Assembly: GCA_018648945.1 (NCBI GenBank)
Contig: JABGQJ010000028.1
Coordinates: 1-23,034 of the forward strand
From: Victivallales bacterium
GTDB lineage: Bacteria > Verrucomicrobiota > Lentisphaeria > Oligosphaerales > Lenti-02
Direction of reading: 5' to 3'
Length of the DNA stretch: 23,034 bases
The translations under genes were made by a program, and so were the position numbers. The notes beneath the pieces are model-generated. The model was not told the origin of the DNA and did not search any database. It saw only the letters and a program-made list of their open reading frames with translations. Below are positions 7,164 through 16,000 of this stretch, one piece after another. Numbering within the stretch: the stretch's first letter is position 1; each line of letters starts with the position of its first letter.

Positions 7164-9848
7164 TTGAGAACCCCACTCATGCTGACCTTGATCGCACTAC
7201 ACGCGTGGAGCCAGAGTACCATGAAGCAGGATTTCGTGGCGGCGGGGCGCCGTCTTGGCTTGGCGGCGGAGACACCGGCGGTCTGCGAGCAGCGCAGCGG
7301 CCACGTGGAATGCCAGGGGCTCGGCACCGTGTATGCCGCCCGCGTGGGCTTGGGCAAGGGCGACTTCCGAGTCACCGCGTCGCTGCGCCTGCGGCGATTC
7401 GCCCATACTGCGGCGACGTTTGAGATCGGCGGCTCCCACTTCGGGTTCGATGGAGCGGGGAAGCAGATCTTCACCAGTCGCGGCTGGTTCGGCAGCCGGG
7501 CCACCATGCTGGCCCCAGCCAGCAAGTGGCTGAAGGACGACGAGTGGTTCGTCTTTGAGGCTAGGCGCCAGCAGGGCGTGCTGACCGTCCTGCTGAACGG
7601 CGAAGAGGTGCTGCGCAAGGAAGTGGGCAACGGAATGGTTGGGGCCTTTGGTTTCCGCCCGTGGCGAGCAACCCTCGACCTGCGGGAGTTCTCGGCCGAG
7701 GGGGAGCTCTTCCCCCTCTCAAACCGCCCCCCCGGCCACTCGCTGCCGGTGCTGGACTTCGCCGCTGACACGGACCGCCAGGTGGTGATCGACCGCGAGC
7801 AAGGGCAGTACCTGGGACACCCCAACACGGTTCTGTTGGCGGACCGGAAGACGATCCTCTGCGTCTACCCAAAGGGGCATGGGCGCGGGGCCATCGTTTA
7901 CAAGCGCAGTCGCGATGGCGGCAAAACCTGGTCGGGACGCCTGCCCGTGCCAGAGAACTGGGGCACCTCCAAGGAGACCCCGACCATCCACCGGCTGACC
8001 GATCCGGCAGGCACCGAACGGCTGGTGCTGTTCTCCGGGCTGTACCCCATCCGGCGGGCGATTTCGACCGACAGTGGCAGGACTTGGTCCGCGCTGGAGC
8101 CCATCGGCGAGTTCGGCGGCATCGTGGCCATGGGCGATGTGATTCGGCTCAGGACCGGTGCCTACGCCGCGTTCTTCCACGACGACGGACGTTTCTTCCG
8201 CAACGCCAAGGAACGCGGGCAGTTCCGGGTCTACCAAACCATCTCCGCCGATGGTGGGCTCAGCTGGGCGGAGCCGACTGTGGTCGCCTCGCTACCCCAT
8301 GCCGATCTCTGTGAACCGGGGGCTGTGCGCTCACCGGATGGCAGCACGCTGGCCCTGGTCCTGCGCGAGAACTCGCGACGCTTCAACTCCTACGCCGTTT
8401 TCAGCAAGGACGAGGGCAAGACCTGGGGCGAACCGCGCGAGCTTGCCGCTGGGCTCACGGGCGATCGCCACCAGTTCGCCTACGCGCCGGACGGCCGACT
8501 GGTGGCCGTGTTCCGCGACACCACGCGCAAATCGGTCTCCCGTGGCGACTTCGTGGCCTGGGTTGGCACCTACGAGGACATCGAGCAGGGGCGCGAGGGC
8601 CAGTACCGAGTTCGTTTGCTCGATAACACACACGGGATGGACTGCGGCTACCCGGGGCTGGAGGCCCTGGCCGACGGGACCTTCGTCGCCACGACGTATG
8701 GCCATTGGGCCGAAGGCGAGGAACCCTACGTCATGGCCTCGCGTTTCACGCTCGAGGAGTGTGACAAGCTACTGGCGGCGACCGAGCCAAAGCACACCCT
8801 CGTCTTCAAGAACAACCTGGATGGCTATCCGAACCATCGCATCCCTTCGCTGGTCACCACCAAGCGCGGGACGCTGCTCGCCATCTGCGAAGGACGCGGG
8901 CTGCAGGCCGGGACGCACGGGGACATCAGTGGCAATCACCTGGTCCTCAAACGCAGCACGGATGGCGGCAGGACCTGGGGGATGCTCGAAGTCATCCGTA
9001 AGGAGGCGGGCAACAGCCTGCTTGGTCCCTGTACGGTCGTGACCGAATCCGGCCGCATCGTGCTGGTCTACCACCGCTACCTGCCGGGGACCACCGAGAC
9101 CAACGCAAGCGAAGGGCTGGAAGGCCCGCGGGTGGTGGAGGTATTTGTCACCACCAGCGATGACGACGGCAGAACCTGGAGCAGGCCGCGCAATATCACC
9201 CGTGTTGTCAAGCAGCCCACAGGCTGGACCGGCATCCTGACCGGGCCCGGGATTGGCATCCAGAAGCGGCGCGCCCCCCATCGGGGCCGGATCGTGATCC
9301 CCTGCGCCCATGGACCAACGGGCAAGTGGCACTGCTACTCGATCCATAGCGACGACAATGGGGACACATGGCGACTCGGGGGCGAGATCCCCGATCCCCT
9401 GGGCAACGAGTGTCAGGTCGTCGAGCTTGGCGACGGGCGATTGATGATCAACAGCCGCAGCTACCGCAAGCAGGGATGCCGGGCCCTCGCGTTCAGCGAG
9501 GACGGTGGCGCCACCTGGTCGCCCATGCACGACGAAACGGCTCTGCCCGAGCCCATCTGCCAGGGCAGCATCCTGCGCTACTCCGATCCCCTGGACGGCG
9601 AGCCGAGCCGCTTGCTCTTCTCGAACCCAGGCCACGCCAGCAAGCGCAAGAACGGGACCATCCGCCTGAGTCTGGACGAAGGGAAGACTTGGGCGCGCAA
9701 CGCGATCCTGGTGCCGGAATACTACGGCTACTCCTGCCTGGCTCGCTTGCCCGATGGTCGCGTTGGCTGTCTCTACGAGACCGCCAACTGCGGCGAGATT
9801 CGGTTCGCGTCATTCCCACTGGCCTGGCTGGAACAGCGGCTGCGGTAG
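7164..9848 (+). CDS. Exported sialidase with two fused BNR propellers
   Basis: An 894-residue protein, starting at TTG 7164 with AGGAG six bases upstream and a leader MRTPLMLTLIALHAWSQS. Residues 40-180 resemble a LamG/DUF1080-like sandwich. Two sialidase-type propellers follow, at about 195-530 and 545-892. Nine Asp-boxes (S-x-D-x-G-x-T/S-W) are visible: near 249, 301, 361, 414, 598, 665, 729, 778 and 836. The second propeller keeps a GH33-like active site: HRIP Arg559, Asp587 in HGDIS, Glu749 in NECQVVEL, Arg765, Arg834 and Tyr856 in YGYS. It is thus probably a catalytic exo-sialidase or a relative acting on another 2-keto sugar acid. The first propeller opens with HPNTVLL instead of FRIP and may bind sugar or serve a structural role. 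The gene is divergent from the glycosidase operon and convergent with the histidine kinase. No sialic acid catabolism genes (nanA, nanE, nanK) are present in the window. Confidence 0.85.
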   Translation: MRTPLMLTLIALHAWSQSTMKQDFVAAGRRLGLAAETPAVCEQRSGHVECQGLGTVYAARVGLGKGDFRVTASLRLRRFAHTAATFEIGGSHFGFDGAGKQIFTSRGWFGSRATMLAPASKWLKDDEWFVFEARRQQGVLTVLLNGEEVLRKEVGNGMVGAFGFRPWRATLDLREFSAEGELFPLSNRPPGHSLPVLDFAADTDRQVVIDREQGQYLGHPNTVLLADRKTILCVYPKGHGRGAIVYKRSRDGGKTWSGRLPVPENWGTSKETPTIHRLTDPAGTERLVLFSGLYPIRRAISTDSGRTWSALEPIGEFGGIVAMGDVIRLRTGAYAAFFHDDGRFFRNAKERGQFRVYQTISADGGLSWAEPTVVASLPHADLCEPGAVRSPDGSTLALVLRENSRRFNSYAVFSKDEGKTWGEPRELAAGLTGDRHQFAYAPDGRLVAVFRDTTRKSVSRGDFVAWVGTYEDIEQGREGQYRVRLLDNTHGMDCGYPGLEALADGTFVATTYGHWAEGEEPYVMASRFTLEECDKLLAATEPKHTLVFKNNLDGYPNHRIPSLVTTKRGTLLAICEGRGLQAGTHGDISGNHLVLKRSTDGGRTWGMLEVIRKEAGNSLLGPCTVVTESGRIVLVYHRYLPGTTETNASEGLEGPRVVEVFVTTSDDDGRTWSRPRNITRVVKQPTGWTGILTGPGIGIQKRRAPHRGRIVIPCAHGPTGKWHCYSIHSDDNGDTWRLGGEIPDPLGNECQVVELGDGRLMINSRSYRKQGCRALAFSEDGGATWSPMHDETALPEPICQGSILRYSDPLDGEPSRLLFSNPGHASKRKNGTIRLSLDEGKTWARNAILVPEYYGYSCLARLPDGRVGCLYETANCGEIRFASFPLAWLEQRLR

Positions 9849-9865
9849 ACGAGGCCGAGAGGGCA

Positions 9866-9889
9866 ATCAGGAGGCCTGGGCCTCCTGAT
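9866..9889. terminator. Perfect 10-bp hairpin between convergent genes
   Basis: Arms 9866-9875 (ATCAGGAGGC) and 9880-9889 (GCCTCCTGAT) are perfectly complementary around a CTGG loop. The hairpin lies 17 bases after the sialidase stop and overlaps the last codons and TGA of the kinase gene. It can form in transcripts of both strands, so it may act as a shared end. There is no T-run on either side, so it is not a classical intrinsic terminator. Confidence 0.5.
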
Positions 9890-12230
9890 CAGCTTCCTCA
9901 AGCGAGCGCAAGCAGTCCCGCATCGCAGCCACCTCGTAGGGCTTCTCGATGACCGCTGCGGGCACGTTCGGGGCGACTCTGCTGAGGATCTCACGCCGAC
10001 CGTGCCCGCTACAGATGACCACGCTCACGTCGAGCTTGATCTTCCGCATTTCCGCCCACGTCTCGACCCCGTCCATGCCTGGCATGGAGAGATCCAGGAT
10101 CACGCGTTCAAAGAGATCGGGGCTCTCGGCGAAGGCCTCGACCGCCTCGCTGCCGTCGCGCGCACAGACCACTGAGAAGCCAAGGCGCTCGAGGATGCGG
10201 CACCCCACATCGCGGACCTGCTCCTCATCGTCAGCAAAGAGTATCGTCCCGACTCCAGTCCAGCGCTCGGCCGAATCCCGGGCAGTTCCATCCGCCTCGA
10301 TGGTGGCATTTCCCTTCCCTTCGGAATGCTTGGGCGGCGCGAAGGGGAAGATGGCCCGAAAGGTCGTGCCGACGCCAGGCTCACTGTTCACACAGATGCC
10401 GCCATGGTGTCCACGCATGATCCCGATCACCGCCGCCATACCCAGCCCGCGGCCGGAGAACTTGGTGGTGAAGAAGGGCTCGAAGACATGCCGCATGGTG
10501 TCTCTGCTCATGCCGCAGCCATCGTCCTCCACCTCCAGGTACACGTAGGCTCCCGGAATCAGTTCCTCGCCGCCCTCGAACCTGACCAAGTCCTTCTGCC
10601 GGCATTCGGTCGTCCCCGTTCGCACGATGATGTCCCCGCCGCCCTCATCGACTGCGTCGGCGGCGTTCATGACCAGATTCAGCACCACCTGCTCGATCTG
10701 ACTAGCATCACCGTGCATGGTCGGTGAATCCTGGCCCAGCTCGAACCGCACATGGGCCTTCGGCGACATGCTGCTTCGCACCATGGAATACACTTGCTCG
10801 ATTACCTGACTTAGGTCCACGTCGTCGAGCAGAATGGCGCTCTTGCCGGCGTAGGCCAGCATCTGCTTGCAGAGATTGGCCGCGCTTCGGGCGGCCGCCA
10901 TGATGTCCGACAAGTGGGCGCTGACACCTCCCTCCTCGCCGGCGGACTCCATGGCCAAGTCGGCATTGCCGAGGATGCCGACGAGAAGGTTGTTGAAGTC
11001 GTGGGCGATGCCACCAGTCAGCACTCCCAGGCTCTGCAGCCTCTGCCGGTGTTCCATACCCCGCTCATTGCGCCGCCGTTCATCTTCTGCGAACTTGCGC
11101 TGGGTCAGATCGACAAAGGAGAGAATCACCGGCCAACCGGTCTCTGCCGGGATGCGCGCCACGGAGATGCCCACCTCCAGATCCACGCCTGAAAGTGTTC
11201 GCAGCGGCACGTCAACCGAGTACCGTTGGGCACCCTCGTAGACGGCAGTCAGCATGTTGCCGAGGTCGGGCAAGCTCTCCCTGGTCACGATGCGCCCCAG
11301 ATCCCGGAAAAGCAGTTCCGAGGTGTCGGCCTCCAGCAGTCGCAGGGCTGCGTCGTTGGCCCCGATGGAGTCGGCGAGCCCGAGGAAATGGACCACTTCG
11401 TCCGGATGGTTCTGGAAGTGCACGGCAGGGTCCACATTGGCCGACCGCACGAAGCGGGCCAGCTCGTCCCTGAGGTGTGACCAGTCCTGCTCGATGATGC
11501 CAACCGGGGAGTTGGTGAACAGGGACCGGAACCGCTCCTCGCGCTGCCTGATCGCTTCCGCCGCCTCGTATCGTTCGGTGATGTCGTAGTGGGTGCCCAG
11601 CATATGGCGCGTGCCGTCGGCGCAATCTTCCGTGCTCAGCTGTCCGGAGGCATGCAGCCAGATCCACCGCTTCCCCTTGCCAAGGACGCGCAACTCACAC
11701 TCGTACCGCTCCTTTTCGCCGTCAAAATGGAGACGTCGTGCCTCACAGGCCGCCGACCAGTCATCGGGATGAGCGATCACTGCCAGATCCAGCTCGTCGG
11801 CGCCGTCCGCCAGCTCCCCCGGCTCGTAGCCCAGCAGCAAGGGCCAGCTGCCATCGTGCTCAAACCGGTTGACTTCCGGGCTGTATTCCCACACCGCCAA
11901 CCGCGCGGACGTCTCCGCCAGGCGCAGACGACCCTCGCGCAGTGCCACTTCAGACCGGCCTTGCTGCCACCGGTAGACGAACCAGGCGCTCGCCCATCCT
12001 CCCAGTAGGCAGCTGAGCAGCACCCCCAGACGACCAAACAGAGCATGTGGCGGGATCTGCAGGAGGAACGCGTCGAAGAAGCCCAACTCCTCCAGCGCCA
12101 CCGCGTAGGCGCTCTCCTGAAGGACCATCACGTAGTAGGTGTCGGCGACCCAGTATAGCGTCGCTGCCACGATCGCAACCGCGATCACTTTGGCAAGCAT
12201 TGCGCTACCGTCGCTTCGACGCTGTTTCAT
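9867..12230 (-). CDS. Membrane hybrid sensor histidine kinase with PAS domains and C-terminal receiver
   Basis: A 787-residue sensor kinase. Two membrane segments (about 11-37 and 63-86) flank a short loop of about 25 residues, so little of it is outside the membrane. A PAS domain covers about 100-220 and ends in the PAC-like YDITERYEAAEAI. One or two more PAS-like regions lie at 230-375. The HisKA box has phosphoacceptor His410 in GGIAHDFNNLL. The ATPase domain has N-box Asn518/Asn522, DDGCGM (569-574) and GRGLGM (593-598). The receiver at 660-780 has acidic pair Asp667/Asp668, phosphoacceptor Asp713 in ILDLSMPGMDG, Ser741 and Lys763. No DNA-binding domain follows, so it is not a one-protein regulator like the HTCS kinases, and its output must go through another protein. 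The ATG at 12230 has AGAAGG ten bases upstream. An in-frame TTG at 12275 would add 15 residues with a weaker site. Confidence 0.9.
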   Translation of the reverse strand: MKQRRSDGSAMLAKVIAVAIVAATLYWVADTYYVMVLQESAYAVALEELGFFDAFLLQIPPHALFGRLGVLLSCLLGGWASAWFVYRWQQGRSEVALREGRLRLAETSARLAVWEYSPEVNRFEHDGSWPLLLGYEPGELADGADELDLAVIAHPDDWSAACEARRLHFDGEKERYECELRVLGKGKRWIWLHASGQLSTEDCADGTRHMLGTHYDITERYEAAEAIRQREERFRSLFTNSPVGIIEQDWSHLRDELARFVRSANVDPAVHFQNHPDEVVHFLGLADSIGANDAALRLLEADTSELLFRDLGRIVTRESLPDLGNMLTAVYEGAQRYSVDVPLRTLSGVDLEVGISVARIPAETGWPVILSFVDLTQRKFAEDERRRNERGMEHRQRLQSLGVLTGGIAHDFNNLLVGILGNADLAMESAGEEGGVSAHLSDIMAAARSAANLCKQMLAYAGKSAILLDDVDLSQVIEQVYSMVRSSMSPKAHVRFELGQDSPTMHGDASQIEQVVLNLVMNAADAVDEGGGDIIVRTGTTECRQKDLVRFEGGEELIPGAYVYLEVEDDGCGMSRDTMRHVFEPFFTTKFSGRGLGMAAVIGIMRGHHGGICVNSEPGVGTTFRAIFPFAPPKHSEGKGNATIEADGTARDSAERWTGVGTILFADDEEQVRDVGCRILERLGFSVVCARDGSEAVEAFAESPDLFERVILDLSMPGMDGVETWAEMRKIKLDVSVVICSGHGRREILSRVAPNVPAAVIEKPYEVAAMRDCLRSLEEADQEAQAS

Positions 12231-12334
12231 TACGGCCGAGCCTTCTGTTAAGTCGGCCCCGTTCCCAACTGCCAAAACCTAGACGGGGTTTCGCCAAGGG
12301 CAACCCGGACCGACGCGAATCACCTTGCCAGTTT

Positions 12335-13033
12335 CTACAACGAGAGGCGTTGAGCGAAGAGCCAGGGGAGAAGTTCGGGCTCCCGACTGGCGGGTCCCCA
12401 GCTGTTGTGGCCCGTCCCCGCGTACTCCGTGTAGCGGATGTCGCCATCGATGGCACGTAGGGCATCCACCATGTTGCGCGAGCGGGCCACCGGCACGACG
12501 GAGTCGTCTGTGCCGTGGAAGGCCCAGATCGGAACCCCGGCCAAGCGGGCGGCCACGTTCTCGTCGCCGCCACCGCAGATCGGCACGGCGGCAGCGAACA
12601 GCTCGGGCCGGCGCGCCACCAGATCCCAGGTGCCGTAGCCTCCCATGGAGAGCCCGATCATGTAGATGCGGCGCGCGTCCACCATGGGGTCGGCGATGCA
12701 CTGCTCCAGCAGCCCCAGCACGAGGCCCTGCGGGCCGGAAGGCGCGTCCGGCAAGCCATGGGTGGGCGCGCTCCAGTCGCAGTCCACCCAGCGCCCCCCA
12801 GGCGGGCATTGGGGAGCGATGACGTGGCACGGGAACTGATTTCGCACGCGGGGCTCCGCGAAGATGCCCACCACATGCGTGAGTTGGGCCTCGTTGTCCG
12901 CCCCCCGCTCGCCTGCGCCGTGGAGGAAAAGGACCAGTGGTTGGGGCTCGTCGGTTGGGTTGGGCAGGAGGCGGTAGGGCAGCGTGCCGTTGTCGGTCTG
13001 GAATTCGCGGGCCAGGAAAGGAGAATCGATCAT
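12335..13033 (-). CDS. Alpha/beta hydrolase of the dienelactone hydrolase/esterase type, cytosolic
   Basis: A 232-residue alpha/beta hydrolase resembling the prolyl-oligopeptidase and CE1/feruloyl-esterase-like group. The oxyanion strand motif is LFLHGAGERG (35-44). The triad is readable: Ser129 in GLSMGG, Asp176 or Asp177 in FHGTDDSVVP, and His209 in GTGHNSW. No signal peptide is present, so it should act inside the cell, perhaps removing acyl groups such as acetyl or feruloyl from imported oligosaccharides. That substrate is an inference from the neighbours. The ATG at 13033 has GGGAG eight bases upstream, inside the end of the preceding lyase gene. The stop of that gene and this start are separated by two bases (TAG GC ATG), so translational coupling is likely. 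Confidence 0.85.
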   Translation of the reverse strand: MIDSPFLAREFQTDNGTLPYRLLPNPTDEPQPLVLFLHGAGERGADNEAQLTHVVGIFAEPRVRNQFPCHVIAPQCPPGGRWVDCDWSAPTHGLPDAPSGPQGLVLGLLEQCIADPMVDARRIYMIGLSMGGYGTWDLVARRPELFAAAVPICGGGDENVAARLAGVPIWAFHGTDDSVVPVARSRNMVDALRAIDGDIRYTEYAGTGHNSWGPASREPELLPWLFAQRLSL

Positions 13034-13035
13034 GC

Positions 13036-16000
13036 CTAGTTCTCCCGCGGAAGTTGGAGACGATGCAGGCGGCCATCGGCACCAGCGGCCACGATGTCGG
13101 CCCCAAGCACAAGCAAATCGACGACTGCGACGCCCAGATCGGAACGGCCCACGATGCGACCGGCCGGATCAAGCACCACGACCCCCCCCGAGTGAGTGGC
13201 AGCCACCAGGCGTGGCCCCGTGTCGCTGACCAAGGGCAACAAGCGAACCAGGGGGGCACCCAGATCGGCCCGCCAGAGCCGCTCGCCCTTGGCGTTGAAG
13301 GCATAGACATTGTGGTTCAGCGAGCCACCGGCAAACTCATCGATGCCGTCGCCATCCAGGTCTGCGGCGGCCACGGTCACCACTTCGTCACCCGTGTTGT
13401 ACTTGAGCCGCAAGGTACCTTTGTGGTCGTAGTAATGGAGGCAACCGTCGCCCGCACCGAAGACTACGCCCCGGGTCTTGTTCCCGTCGAAGCTGCCCAC
13501 CGCCACATCGCGGCAGATGGGGCCGAAGCGGGCGCGCCACTGCTGCAGGCCCTCCCCGTTCAGCACGCTGGCCCAGTAGTAGTGGGTGCCGCAGATGACT
13601 TCGGCCTTGCCGTCGCCATCCAGATCGGCCACTGCGCCCGATCGCGAGGGATGGACCGATTCGTAGTTCCACAACTCGTCGCCGGTGCCGGAGAAGGCGT
13701 AGAACCGCCAGTTGTCGCCGCCGCAGATGACCTCGGGTTTGCCGTCCCCGTCCAAGTCTCCGGTGCGGACCACATTGACGGCGGGGGGCTTGCGGTAGTA
13801 CTTCAGCTCCCGCGACCAGCGTTCGGCCAGGTCGCTGCCGAGCACGGTCAGCCAGTAGTCACGGCGGCCGACGATGATCTCGTCGCTGCCGTCCAGATCC
13901 AGGTCGGCGGCGGTCAGGTCGTTGACCGCGCCTGCAAAGCGCTTGCTGCGAAGCACGGCCCCGGTCTCGGGATCGAGGCAGAGCACGTCGCCCTGACGGG
14001 TCCCGACCAGGATCGCCTGCTGGTCGGGGCCCAGCTGGGCGAGGCCGAGACGAGACACATCGTAGCTCGCCGCCGAGAGCTTCCCCTTGCCCTCGCCGAA
14101 GACGTGCAGTTCGGCCAGATAGATGGCCGTCCCCGGCTGCGGGGTGAGTTCGAGGCGGATGCTGGTGCCCGAGCCCTTGCCGGTCAGTGCGTAGTCAAGC
14201 GGATCGCCCCAATCGGGATGGGGGCCGGGATCGCGGAGCGACCCGAAGGCACGACGGTCCTGCTGGAAGTCGTCGCTGCTGAGGAACACCTCGGCGTTCT
14301 GCAGCTTGTAGGCCGTTTTCTTGCTGGACGTGGCCGCCCACCATTGCTTCCAGGCCACGCGGTTGACCTCGACAGCCCCCTCGAAGCGCACCGTGAGGGT
14401 CACCTTCTGGTCCGGCTCGAACATCACGCTGGAGTCAGTGGCGGCCCAGGTGCCGTCCAGAAGCGCCGCGATCCGGTTGGCACCCTTCGCACTGAAGACA
14501 TTCTCCTTGGCGGGCTCTGGATCAACCGCGAGCTTGGGCTTGGTGGCGAGAGCGCCCACGGTGCCGGAGTTGCCGGTCAGTAGGATCTCCTTGGGCTGTG
14601 GCGCAACCTGCCAGAGCGGGGTCAGGTTCGGCGCGTCCCCGCCAGATTTCAGATTCGGCGTGGGGGCTCGCGCAGTCAGTTCGTCCATGGCGTTGTTGGT
14701 GTCGGCGTTGTCCAGTTCCACGCAGGCTGGCTCGGCGGATTGGTGGAGGATGTCGCCCTCGTGGGTGGCCTGGGTTGCGCCAAGCAGGCTCAGGCCGCCG
14801 TCGGCCACCAGCACCTGGGCATCGGTGACGAATAGGCCGCCCTCCACTGGGATTCGGGCAGGCCCGAGGCCAATGGCCAGACTGCCCTCGGGAGAACTGA
14901 GGAGGAGGCCATCCGTGCCAGCCGGGAACCGTAGGTCCCAGGCGGGCGGCGGGCCATCGGGCGCGCCATGCAGAACGGTGGCGAAGAGATAGCTCTCGCC
15001 CTCGCCCAGGCGCACCGTGGCGATGCCAGTCATCGACCGGACCACGGGGTCGGCGTGGGGATACCCCCGCCAGTTCGCGCCCAGTTCCGTGTCATTGAGC
15101 AGGGACAGTTCAGGTCCTGGAGCCAGCTGAATCCGCATGCCCGGTCCCTTCTGCGTGAGAGCCAGGCCACCGGCATCGAGTGCTGCCTCGCCGACGCCGT
15201 GCCAGAGCAACCGGAACTGGTATTCGTCGGCCTCGCGGGCCGTGAGCCGGTCCAGGACCACGAAGGACTGGGTGGGCTTGAGCCAGATGATCACCCGCTC
15301 CCAATCCACCCCGGAGTAGTCACTCACACGGGTGGAACTGTAGCCATAGCGGGGCGTCTCGCCGCTGCCCAGCAGCTCCGTGTAGGGCGGCATGGCGCTG
15401 GACTGGCCATCCTTGAAGACCATCAAGGAGTTGTGGAACTTAATGGGGGACTTGTAGTAGTCGTTGTCGGCCAACCAGATGCGGTCGTATTGAGTGATGC
15501 GCGGGATACTGTTGGCATCGTAGTGCTTGTGCCCGCCGTTCCCAAGACCGTCCAACAACATATAGGCGGCTTCCGGATCGACGCTCTCGCGGAACGAGAT
15601 CTTGTCGAAACACGCCGCCAGTGGGGGGCGTTCGCTCGCGCCATGGGTCTCGTAGAACGCGGGCTCCAATGGCCATACCTTGACCCCATTGAAGCGCGTG
15701 GGGGCTGGTGCGTCGTCGGCAAGTCGGGCGAACTTGAGGGGTCCGGGACGGATGCTTCGCGTCTGGCGTTTCAGATTCGCCGCCCACCCCGCATCGGGGT
15801 CGCCGGTGGCAAACGCATAGGCTTCCAGGCAAATCAGCTCAGAGGTCCAGCACTGCCAGGAGCCGGTGTCGCCGTAGGGGACCTGGATCGCCAAGTTGTC
15901 CATATTGCCGATCAGGAAGTCGATGATCTTGCGACCGTTGCCATTCTCGAAGACGGTGAAATCGGGGCGGGACAGGGCGTAGCTGAAGAGATGCCCGTTG

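Noticed and set aside
7007..7828. Upstream extension of the GHL10-type glycosidase frame to 7828
   Set aside because: The extension is antisense to the sialidase gene, has Ser/Arg-rich sequence without a fold, and precedes a clear signal peptide and ribosome binding site at 7006.
12279..13310. A 343-codon minus-strand frame overlapping the alpha/beta hydrolase
   Set aside because: It is a shifted frame of the hydrolase and lyase genes. The hydrolase frame has a complete catalytic triad.
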